Made by a program: the position numbers and the translations under genes. Of a stretch of DNA of 64,000 bases, positions 10,509 through 20,300 are shown in pieces. The DNA is from Pyricularia pennisetigena (lineage: Eukaryota; Ascomycota; Sordariomycetes; Magnaporthales; Pyriculariaceae), in NCBI RefSeq assembly GCF_004337985.1, contig NC_043742.1, forward strand, positions 792,176 to 856,175. Reading direction: 5' to 3'. Within the stretch, counting starts at the first letter, position 1, and each line of letters begins with the position of its first letter. A model generated the notes under the pieces. That model was given only the letters and a program-made list of their open reading frames with translations. It was not told the DNA's origin and ran no database searches.

Positions 10509-10562
10509 CTACAGTGGGTGACCCACAAATGGTTATGACCCGGAAGTGGACACCCACTGTAG
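10509..10562. repeat. 54-bp inverted repeat, possible micro-MITE of a Tc1/mariner or pogo element
   Basis: CTACAGTGGGTG at 10509-10520 is the exact reverse complement of CACCCACTGTAG at 10551-10562, with a 30-nt spacer. Inside the arms, the ends read TA-CAGTGGGTGACCC and GGACACCCACTG-TA, i.e. a CAGTGGGTG-type terminal repeat flanked by TA, as in Tc1/mariner-type elements. It lies about 100 bp beyond the stop codon of paralogue 2, where it could also act as a hairpin in the transcript tail. Confidence 0.55.
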
Positions 10563-10659
10563 GTATTTATTTTGAGCCCGTATACCTAGGGCGTAAATGA
10601 GAACTATCAAAATACGTATTTAGAAAAGATTGGCTTATAATATCAGTAGAGAAAACCGT

Positions 10660-11019
10660 TTAATCTTCCGAATACCATTCGGCCGAATACCATTCGGACA
10701 CCCAGGATTTGTTTCCTTCACAAAACGACGGCTCAACATAACTAGCCCAGCCACGACGTCCTAGCGTTCCTTTGGGTAGTTCTGGACGGTCCACATGCCA
10801 ACAGTTAGAGGGATCATGAATTTTTCCAAAGTCAAATTGGTAATTGCCGAGCCAAGCCTCGCCCCCAAATATAACGCACGCTTTAAACATTACTTTTTCC
10901 CAACCGTTGCGAATAGTAACTGAACACCCGTTGTACTCGGCTGGGGTGTTTGTTTCAGTGGCGAAGGCAACTTGGGCGATGGCCAGGAGAATAGTAAAAT
11001 ATGTCCGTATTAAATGCAT
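10660..11019 (-). CDS. Small secreted protein, candidate effector (paralogue 2)
   Basis: A 119-residue intact protein when started at the ATG at 11017-11019. A longer open frame reaches 11136, but the chosen start places a classic signal peptide (MHLIRTYFTILLAIAQVAFA) first and aligns with the start of paralogue 1. The mature protein begins TETNTPAEYNGC and has four cysteines (NGCSV, ACVIFG, NCWHV, FCEGN) at the same relative positions as paralogue 1, ending GRRGWASYVEPSFC. The C-terminus SEWYSAEWYSED contains a duplicated EWYS that comes from a 15-bp tandem duplication at about 10666-10695. Function unknown; secretion and effector-like features are inferred. Confidence 0.8.
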   Translation of the reverse strand: MHLIRTYFTILLAIAQVAFATETNTPAEYNGCSVTIRNGWEKVMFKACVIFGGEAWLGNYQFDFGKIHDPSNCWHVDRPELPKGTLGRRGWASYVEPSFCEGNKSWVSEWYSAEWYSED

Positions 11020-11875
11020 AGTGCAAATTGAAACGGCTGGTAGTAAAATATGATATTTTTTAATGTTATATTGGCTGGCAGTAGATAATTGAAAAAAAAT
11101 AAAAATAAAAAAAGAATTGGGAATAAAAGGAAACAAGTTAAGTAAATTGTTTAGGATTTGAAAGTATGAATACGAAAGGCGAAAAGAGATTGTAATTATT
11201 TCAAATATAGGAGGTTTAATATATAATAGTTAAAATTGAAACGGTGATATTATTTTTCGGAATCGTTGGTTAATAATTGGTATAAAGCATTGGGAAAATT
11301 GGCAACTTTTTATTTGTATATACCAAATAGGTTAAACCTAATAGCTTTTTATTTTTAGATTATTTATCCTTTTCCAAATATCCCTGACAGTTTATGACGG
11401 GGTTTATATTTAATTAGGTTTAATTGCATGGACGGTGCAACCGATTGCGGTTGATTTGCGGTTTTAAACCAGGACCCAGGTTCGTAAAAGGGCTATTTTA
11501 AGGAATAAAACTCAATATTTTTCAGCGTTTAATACCTTTTGTTCAGCCGTGTACCTTAGCAGCTAATACTATCAACGTTCGTTAACGATTCGTGAATTAA
11601 TACCGGTGGCCCGGTGGTTATAACTAACATTTTGGGTAATATTTTTTCCAAAAGGTAGGGGTATAATCGGTTGGAAGATGTATTTATTTAAAGCTGAACT
11701 CGGCCGTAATGATTAATAATAAAATCATTTCCGATCAAAAGTGGAGCTATTTTCATAATAATAATTATATTTTTCGGATATTTAGCATTTTTTAATCGTG
11801 CCATAATTTAATTCGGTATATTTAGGATAGAAACTGGAGTTTCCGTCCAAAGAGCATTTATTTAATCTGCGCCAA
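11020..11875. other. AT-rich intergenic region
   Basis: No gene seen. It contains the promoter side of paralogue 2 and the region beyond the stop codon of the Zn2Cys6 pseudogene. The short open frames show no supporting features. Confidence 0.4.
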
Positions 11876-14443
11876 TTAATAGTCGCCGCCATCGTTGACG
11901 TCGATAGCGTTGGCATCCTCCTCGTTTTCGATATCGGCCGGGGTTTAAGGGGCAGGTTGCATCAGGTCGGCCTCGATAAAGGTAACTCCGGGTCAAGTTT
12001 TGTGGAGCCATTTCGGTCCGTTTGCATAAAAAGTAGCGAGTAGTTTAAAAGTTGGGCAAAGTGTTTTACCGTCTTCTTTGCAAAAAGAAAAAAAAGAAAA
12101 AGAAAAAAGAAATAGACATTTTAATCGCAAAAAACTATAATTCATTAGCTATCCGATTATACGTGGCTTCCAAGGCGTAAAACAAAAGTATAAGCCCACG
12201 TTCCTACCGTAAAGCGTCCCTTAGGTAATCCGCAAAACTTTTCAGGGTCTTTCTATTATCGTTCCTGGTTTCCGGGTGTTTTTCCATCAGACAAATGGCG
12301 ATATAACTATAGGCGACATCGGCTCGGTAAAAGCAGAACGACGATAACAGTATTTCGGGCCCAGGCAGCCGCAATACGTGCAATATATGGTATATAATTC
12401 CAAACACTTTCCGAGCTGCCGCGAGGGACAGGTCGGGATGTAGGGTTATTAGGCCGCCTGGTTCTGGTGTTTGGGCCTCGGGGCTCCCCTTGTACGAGTC
12501 GGCTGGTCGCATCAGCATAAATAGAATGGAGGTGTAGCATATCACAGCGGCTTCGGAAATCGCATAAGCTTCCAGGTCGGCCTGTTTACAGTTGTCCAGC
12601 CATTCTAGCTTGAAGATGCAAGTGATGGTTAGTGGTGTGGAGACATGAGAAATTGTCGATCGAGAGAGAGAGAGAAAAACTTTGTCTGCAGTCAAGAACA
12701 GGCACTTACAATCTTCCATTCTTTGACCACGTCTTCTACTTGCTCGCAAAGATTCACTATTGAATTCGAGACTCCATCGCCTCGTCCACCAACATCTTTG
12801 ATGATTTGGAAGATATTAATAAGGATCAGTGCGACCCTGCTTCTGGCCAAAAAGGTTATGGTATATACGGCTTTTTCGCGGGAGCTTTCGGGGTCAAACG
12901 TGACCGAAGGCAGGTTGACGTACCATTTTGTAAAATCGAATAAAAGGGCCGACCTCTCCTGCTGTACGAGGCGGTAAATGAGATCCATTTGAATAAAGTT
13001 CCACATATTTAAGCGACGGTCGTCACTTACGACAATCGGTGATGCTCCAGGCGGGCCACTCTCGGCGCGGTCAATGCTATAAAGGTTCAAATACTGGGCA
13101 TAGGAGCACGCCTTGTGGTGCATCTCCCGGCTGAAATCCATGTCCAGGCTCTCGGCCGCTGTTTGTGCCTGCAAATAATATAAAAATAATATTTGTGTAA
13201 GCTTTTCAACCTCGAACAGGTTCCGGGTTGGCTTTCCGTATTTACCCTCAGCTGAGCAATTCGAGGTTTTCCCAATAACCGATTTTTAGGACGCCTTAAC
13301 CATTAAAACGGCAGCCACAAAGTCTGTCAAGCAGCCCGTGGTTTCCCGCTGCCAGAAAACCACGGCGCGAAAACAACCTACGTAAATGCGGGATATTATA
13401 TCCGCCGAGGGCCGCGACTTTGCACGTTTAATAATGTCGGGGGTGACCAATCCCTGGTATAGGATGCATTAATATATAATAAGCATGGAAGCGTCGATGT
13501 GCACGTGTTCCATGGTTGTAAGCTCTGGCATTATACGCAGCAGCGGCCTGTTAACAAACAGCTTATTTCTAATGGTAAAAAATAGTTTGTGGCTGATATT
13601 GACGAAATAATTTAATTTCCTGCATTAGCTAAAGCGCGAAACGGTTGCGTTTCCGGTGAGTTGGGGTTGGTGAAAAGGGAAAAGTAATAATAAGAAAAAA
13701 AAAAGAAAGAAAAAAGAGACGCCAAAAACGCCCACGTACTGTTAAACCAGGCTTTAGTCGACTTTAGTGGAATTATAGCATCGCCGGTAATAAATATCCT
13801 ATGGTTACGAATATATTTTTTTTGAGTCTCTGGCACTTTACCACGGTAATGCTTAGTATAATTGCGATCTGGGGCAAGCCATGGCTGTCCAAAGGAAAAG
13901 ATTAGAAAAAAAACATTGTTCGATATCGACGAATCGGTTTTATTATAACCGATTAATCTTTCCCGCGGGGAATTACAAATTATTGATCTTAATAACGGCC
14001 CTGGATCCGGGTGATCCTGTGGTGTTAAACGATCAAAATCCTGATATGGTTTTCTTCCAGCAAATCCCGCTTTAATCTTTTGGAGTCGTTCCAATATCCC
14101 CGCCAAAACCTCCTGAGTGGTTAAGGTCGCGGATATCCTAATTTGTTATTAGGGGACGTTTGTAAGGAGCAGGGGCGGGAATAATAAATCGGCGAGATAA
14201 ACGGGAACGGGAAAGGACGGATAAGGGAAATTGTGGGGGAATAGTCTAAAGGAGGATAATAAAATAATAATGGAGAAAGGTTAATGAGAAAAAGCTTATT
14301 TTAACACTCGATTCCCAGCGCTATTTGGTCCTCGTGGTTGGCGCGCAGGATACGTATATATTGACCCGGTGAGATTGCACCTGTCGCAATTCGGGAAAAT
14401 CCGATTACAGCGAACCTGGACCCTAACGGTGAGCGATAGGGCA
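11876..14443 (-). pseudogene. Zn(II)2Cys6 fungal-specific transcription factor, broken
   Basis: On the minus strand the parts of a fungal zinc-cluster regulator appear in order. First is the second half of a zinc cluster, VRCNRIFPNCDRCNLTG, near 14350-14412, whose last Cys reads Tyr. A linker LAGILERLQKIKAGFAGRK follows near 14100. The middle homology region starts near 13545 with MEHVHIDASMLIIY and includes VGCFRAVVFWQRETTGCLT, then SREMHHKACSYAQYLNLYSI and MWNFIQMDLIYRLVQQE. The C-terminal part EWLDNCKQ to FADYLRDALR ends at 12204, and a last exon ends ENEEDANAIDVNDGGDY at 11876. Introns are inferred at 13169-13245, 12609-12709 (GTAAGT donor) and about 12080-12212. In-frame stops sit after MLIIY and twice in the last exon; these are TAA/TGA codons that CAA or CGA would give by C-to-T. 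The first half of the zinc cluster was not found. It would have been a nuclear regulator. Confidence 0.8.
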
Positions 14444-14718
14444 AATACCAACGATCCAAATAAAATTTAATCTGCGTTTATCATTTATTTTGCGGCGCCT
14501 ATATACCGAATATTATATATGTAAATGGCGTTGCCATTAATTAGTTAATTATTATACACAGGCACACACGAGCAGGAAGGGTCATTCCCTCAAGAGAAAA
14601 AAAGTGACGTGGCTTTGTTTTCGCAACAGCAACGAATGCCAGGAAGTCGCTGTAATAATTTACATACCGATAATAGCTTTCGAATATCTGCTTCCCGCCG
14701 CCTCCCTTTAGCTAACTA
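14444..14718. other. Remnant 5' region of the regulator, up to the transposon
   Basis: AT-rich 275 bp between the surviving zinc-cluster half and the pogo-like insertion at 14719. The exon carrying the first CxxC of the zinc cluster should lie here or beyond the insertion, but I could not identify it. No other gene is seen. Confidence 0.4.
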
Positions 14719-16574
14719 ACGTCGGGTACCCCCTGATGGCCACCCCCCCCCCCCCTGTTGGCCACACCTAAAAATCTAAGAACGAAATACCTACTTTTAT
14801 AAAGTAATTCAAATATAAAACTATTAACGCACAAAAATACAATCGTTTTGAAGCTGTTCCGGTTTATTATCCTTTTTTTTATTAGTTAAAAATTCCATAT
14901 TTTTTATATTATTTTCCTACAATCCAATAATATTTTATTTATTAATCAAAAGCTCGTTTGGATCCGAAGTTACCCTTTTCTTTTCGCCGGCCGTATTGTT
15001 TCCAATTGTGCTTCCAATAAATTAATTTTTTACTGCGCGTTAACCAAAAATAATTTTTTGGTTTTCAAGCTTTTTTGGATTTTTGCAAATAAAAAACGTA
15101 AAATAGCGTTAATTTTATTAAATTGGGAAAGTTTTTGCAATTAAAGTCGAGTATTTCGGGTCGTTTGAAAGGTTTTCCCAATAAATAAAAACGGGTCGTT
15201 AATTTTTTGGGTTAAATTTTCCGGTATTTTATCCTTCTATAAACCGACATTTTTATTTTTTTATAACGTTGGCGTTCCTATTTTTTTAATGAAAAAAGGT
15301 TTAAAAATGGTTTAACCAAATTCACCGGTTATAAACCCGTTATACGCTACCCAAGTTAAATACTATTTGCTGTAAATATTTTCAATTTGGTTACATTATA
15401 GTAAAAAAGGAAATTTCCTTTCCCAATAATTGTTAAATAATAATATTGGTTAATAAATCCAAATTAACGTCGATAAATCTTTTAACGGCCTAAGAACCGA
15501 TAAATCCAATGGCTGAAATACGTATAACGAATAAAGGGGTAAATATACGAATTAAATATTATTTTGCAAATAAGAAAATATAAATTCGTCCGTTATATAT
15601 ATTTTATAGTCGTCGAAACTAATAACCGCTTTTTAGGGGTTTAAAATTGGGTATACGGAATAAATATTCTTTTTAACCATTCGATAACCGTTTCGCTATT
15701 TGTCCACCCGTTTTCGGTTATACAAAATTAACAGTAATTAAAAAAGTTTAAATCCGTTGGAAACTATTATTATTATACCTTTTTTTTAAATATAACGAAG
15801 GGAGGTATGGTAACGCCCGTAACAAATATATATTCGATTATAATTGTTTAACCCCGCGTTCCGGGTTTTTCTCGCTGTAACGGCCGGATTCCGTTAAAAC
15901 CTAATATTAGGCCGTTAAATTTTTTATTTGCCATTATACCGGTTTCGTTTATATTCCACCGATTTTTTGGTTTAATATCGTTAATAACGGGGTTAATATT
16001 ATAAAACCACCAAAATTTAATTATTTCCGTAATAGCCCTATTGACCCGGGCGTTCTTTATTCGACGGGGCCTTCAAATTTTAAGGATTGGATAATGAACC
16101 AAAAAACGGGTTATCCAATTTTTTCCAAATTTGTATTTTACCGGCGGTTTAAAAAATTCGTTTTGCAAAAAACGTAGTTTTTAATGCGTTGGTGGAAGCC
16201 CAAAAACTGTTTAAGCAAATACCCAGTTAGTTAAATGTTTTTCCTATTTAGTAAAAAGCTTTTAAAAAGGGTTTTGTGTTTATTTATAAGGTTAAGAACT
16301 TTGAAAACGGTGACGAAGTGTATTTTTAGGTATATCCCATTTTCGGGAGGTTTTCGTAATTGATTCGCCATTAATAACGTTTTTAATGGCGGAAATAAGC
16401 TGATTTTTCAAATATTGTTTTATTGGAAATTAGAGAATTTAGATAAGAAAAAAGTAAATCCAAAAGTGAGAAATTCGTCGGAATATTTGTAATAGAAGTT
16501 GGAGGATAAAAATAAAAGTGTTGTTATTTTTGGGTGGCTAACAGGGGGCGTGGCCATCAGGGGGTACCCGACGT
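14719..16574 (-). mobile_element. Pogo/Fot1-like DNA transposon, copy 1
   Basis: A 1856-bp element flanked by the TA target duplication (14717-14718 and 16575-16576). Terminal inverted repeats begin ACGTCGGGTACCCCCTG. The left one contains a run of 13 C after GGCCA. Two related copies, at 26442-35570 and 42474-53431, share the ends. The transposase is on the minus strand but fully decayed. The element lies between the divergent regulator and ABC transporter genes. Confidence 0.9.
14990..16440 (-). pseudogene. Pogo/Fot1-type transposase, degenerate
   Basis: The minus strand carries sequence homologous to the transposase frames of copies 2 and 3, such as the reverse complement of the ATCCAATTTTTA..CCCCGTCGAATA block near 16050-16110. 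No open stretch of useful length remains. In copies 2 and 3 the family shows an N-terminal psq/Tc5-type DNA-binding region, a DDE_1 catalytic domain (WNMDE, LVLDDHG) and a basic C-terminal coiled region. The heavy AT shift is consistent with RIP. Confidence 0.7.
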
Positions 16575-17347
16575 TAATTAGCTTTGGAAATAACCGATAG
16601 ACTGGCTGGGGTGGAATTTCGGTTTGCGAATAAAAAGTGTCTGTTCTCTTTTATTTCGGTTTTTCAATTTTACCGTTGGTCGGCCAAATCAAGCTGCGAT
16701 ATGGAGTATTAACGTCGAAAACCAAGACCAATTTGCCAGGATATCGGTTGGTGGGCCGCCAACAAACTTTTCTTTTTATAATAAAGGGTTACGTCCAGAT
16801 ATTATTTTTTACACGTAATTCGGACGGACTTTCGAACGGATTTTCAAAGTTAGAGACCTATACATGTCTTTTTAAGCTCCGCCGCCAAAAATTAGAACTA
16901 AGGCCCTTTACTGACCTGATCGCTTTTATAAGCATGTTCCTCGGGGATTTTGTGGATTTTGGTAACCCCGTAGTTTCGGGGACCGAATACAGACTGCCGA
17001 GCAACAAAGGCTTAGGATGCAGGTCTGGAACTGGCAATTTTTGGAGGGTGTCCATTACCATATTCATTACCATTACCGTGATGGATCGCGTAAAAATTAA
17101 ATTTACCAGGTGCTTAGGAAAGATTAGTAAATTCGAAAAATCTTTACATATGGATGCGCGCCCATGTGTGAGTGCTGCTGATAGTTTTTTTGAACCAAAA
17201 AAAAAGTCTGTCAGTAACGCCGGTGAAAGCATCACCGGTGGTTTTGCTTTGTTCTTTTCATTAAGCAGTTTGTAAAAAAAAAAAGATTAAAAAAAAAAAG
17301 AAAGAAAGAAAGAAAAAAAACCCTGAACGGCTTTTCCATCCAACAAC
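16575..17347. other. Intergenic region upstream of the ABC transporter gene
   Basis: Host sequence between the pogo-like insertion and the ABC gene, presumably its promoter and, before the insertion, shared with the divergent regulator. An open stretch of 212 codons runs on the plus strand at 16637-17275, and another of 125 codons on the minus strand at 16858-17235. Neither shows a recognisable domain or a better codon pattern, so neither is called. A purine tract of A and G (17270-17320) precedes the first ATG. Confidence 0.4.
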
Positions 17348-20300
17348 ATGCATGGGCCTGTGCCAGCACAGACACCCCAAGGCGCCCGCGTCGGACTTTA
17401 AAGGGGATTTCTGGAGACTGGAGAAGAATCAAACAACACAATCTTGGAAGGAGACCCTCAGGAACGGGTTCAGGACCTGGCCCTGCGAATCACCAGGGAA
17501 TCCACCGCCGGAGAATACCCTTCCCTGTTCGACCTTCCCCCCGACGGCGATCTGGACCCCAAAAGCCATAATTTCAGCGCAGAACGATGGGCAAAGGCCT
17601 TCTATCAGATGAGCGTCAAGGCTCTTGACGGTACCGAGCCGAACACGGCCGGGTTGTCTTTTCAGAAGCTCAACGTCTACGGGCATTCAGCTCTCTCAAA
17701 CTACCAGACCACCATTGGCAACTGTTTCCACGCCGGCATGGACCGGGCTGCCGGCCTGCTGGGCAGAAAGCAGCCACGGCGTGTCGACATCCTGCGAAAT
17801 CTCGAAGGAGTTATGCATAGCGGCGACGAAACGTACGGATTTACAGTGGACGAGCAATCGCATTTGAACTACTAAGGCCTCAGGGCCAAAAACGTCCAAA
17901 CGAAATACCAAGGCGAAGCCATTTGCGTTTCCGAGGTCGATTATCATTTTCCCCGCCTGACCGTCGGCGAAATTCTCTATTTCGCCGCGAGAGCGCGCTG
18001 CCCCCGCAATTTGATGCATTATAAACACGAATACGCCGAGCAAATGCGCGACGTCGTTATGGCGACGCTGGGTATTTCGCATACCAAAAACACCCGAATC
18101 GGCAACGATTTCATCCGTGGCGTTAGCGGTGGAAAGCGTAAACGCGTTAATATCGCCGAAGCGGTGTTTAGCTATTCCCCCTGGCAGTTTTGGGATAACA
18201 GCACGCGCGGATTTGATTCTGCAAATGCCGTCGAGTTTTGTAAAACCCTGCGTACCCAGGCCAAGGTTTTTGGCAGCACGGCTTGTGTGGCCATTTACCA
18301 GGCCCCGCAGGGGGCGTACGATATAAGTACTGGATATGGTTTAATTTGGATTTTTTTCCATCCTCCCAAACACCAAGCACCATATTTGAATATTTTATTT
18401 GATAATTAACAGTCCCCTTAGGTGTTTGACAAAGTTATCATTTTTTACGAAGGTTGTCAAATCTTTTTCGGAAAAACAGAAAAGGCCAAGGCCTACTTTA
18501 AAGGTTTGGGATTTTTGTGCCCGGAGCAGCAGACGACACCCGATTTCCTAACGTCCATAACGAGCACCTCCGAGAGGAAAATACGCCCTGGCTGGTAAAG
18601 GAAACCCCCTCGTCGAGATCCTAATAAATTTGCACAAATTTGGAAGGAAAGCTCCCACCGGTAGCGGCTGTGTATGGAAAGTAAAAGTTTTCAAAACGAA
18701 TTTCCCCTGGGCGGCGCCGTGTCGGACAAATTTAAAGTCGCACGCGCGGGTCAGAAATCGAGTTTGCAAAAACCAGGTTTTCCATACACGCTGTCGGTCG
18801 TGGGCCAACTGAGCCTGAACCTCTGGAGGGTTTGGAAACTGTTGCTCAGCGATCCAGGTATAACCATCACCATATTGCTTACAAACTTCTTCGAATCCAT
18901 CGTTATTTTTAGCATCTTTTACAACCTATTCCCGGGCTCCTCCAGCATGGATAAGCGTAACCTGCTCATTTTTTTTCGCCATCGCCATAAACGCCCTAGG
19001 CAGTTTGCTCGAGGTCCTTACCCTGTACGAAAAGCGCAAAATTGTCGAAAAGCACCGCCGATACGCCCTGTACCACCCCAGCGTCGAAACCATGGCCTCC
19101 ATGATTATGGATCTGCCTTATAAGTTTGTCAATTCTGTTTGTGTTAACGTCACGCTTTATTTTATGACCAACCTCCACCGGGAACCTGGTCCGTTTTTTG
19201 TGTTGTTTTTTATTCGCGACCATGGCCATCGGTGTGATGTCTTCAATGTTTCGATTGCTCGCGTCCGTTACCAAGACTTTGTCGTAGGCGCTGGCACCCG
19301 CCGCAGTCATATTATTCGCAGTCCTGGTGTATAACGGTTTCGTTATTCCCCAAAATTACCTGGACGGTTGGATCGGCTGGTTTCGCTGGATAAACCCCAT
19401 TTTTTATATATAGGAAAACCTTTCCCTGAACGAGTTTGTCGGCCGACGCTTCACCTGCGACGTATTCGTACCAAACGGCCCCTCGTATGGCGGCCGAGGG
19501 TCCTTTTCCACGAGCAGAGTTTGCAGCGCTCGCGGATCCGCCCCTGGGGAGTTTTCCATCGAGGGGGCTGAACATTTGCGCGTTATTTATGGATTCATCG
19601 ACGGCCATATATGGCGGAATTTGGGCATCGTCCTGGCATTTACCATCTTATATACGCTTGGTCAGCTCGTGGCCACGGAGTTCATCATGTCCGAGCAGTC
19701 AAAGGGAGAGATCCTCATCTTTCCGCGAGATGTTCTCAAGAAGAAGGAGGCCAGGCCAGCAGCCGCCGCCGATGAAGAAACCGCACCCGAAGGCACGGCA
19801 TCGCACGTCATTAATGGTTCGTCCCCTCGGATACAAAAGGTCGACGGGATCGCCAAGCAGAAGTCGACCTTCCACTGGAAAAACATTTGCTACGAACTTG
19901 ATATCAAAGGCGTGAGCCGGACGATCCTCGACCACGTTGACGGCTAGGTCAAGCCTGGGACGCTAACAGTACTCATGGTACGTAAGCCTTTGCTGCTTAT
20001 TTTTTGGATTTGGTTGATGGCAGATTTACTAATTCGAAATGTTTTTTGTTTTCCAGGGAGTTTCCGGGGCTGGTAAAACCACTCTGTTGGATGCTTTGGC
20101 TTGCCGTTGTAACGGGAGACGCCTTTGTGGACGGCAAACCTCGCACTGCCGACTTTCAGAGAAAGACCGGGTACGCCACGCAGCAAGACCTGCACCTAGG
20201 CACGGCCACAGTCCGCGAAACACTCGAGTTTAGCGCCCTGCTCCGGCAACCGGACAAGTATTCGAAACAGGAGAAGTTCGACTACGTCAACGAGGTTATC

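Noticed and set aside
9445..11019. Firm assignment of the secreted proteins to the MAX effector fold
   Set aside because: Size and first-cysteine context are compatible, but sequence alone cannot show the fold and cysteine number differs from the simplest pattern; left as a test to run.
12645..12977. Plus-strand ORF of 110 codons
   Set aside because: It overlaps the minus-strand regulator exons, which show clear fungal transcription factor motifs and splice sites.
16637..17275. 212-codon plus-strand open frame upstream of the ABC gene
   Set aside because: No domain, signal peptide or conserved motif seen; the opposite strand is also open for 125 codons. More likely promoter or leader sequence of average base composition.
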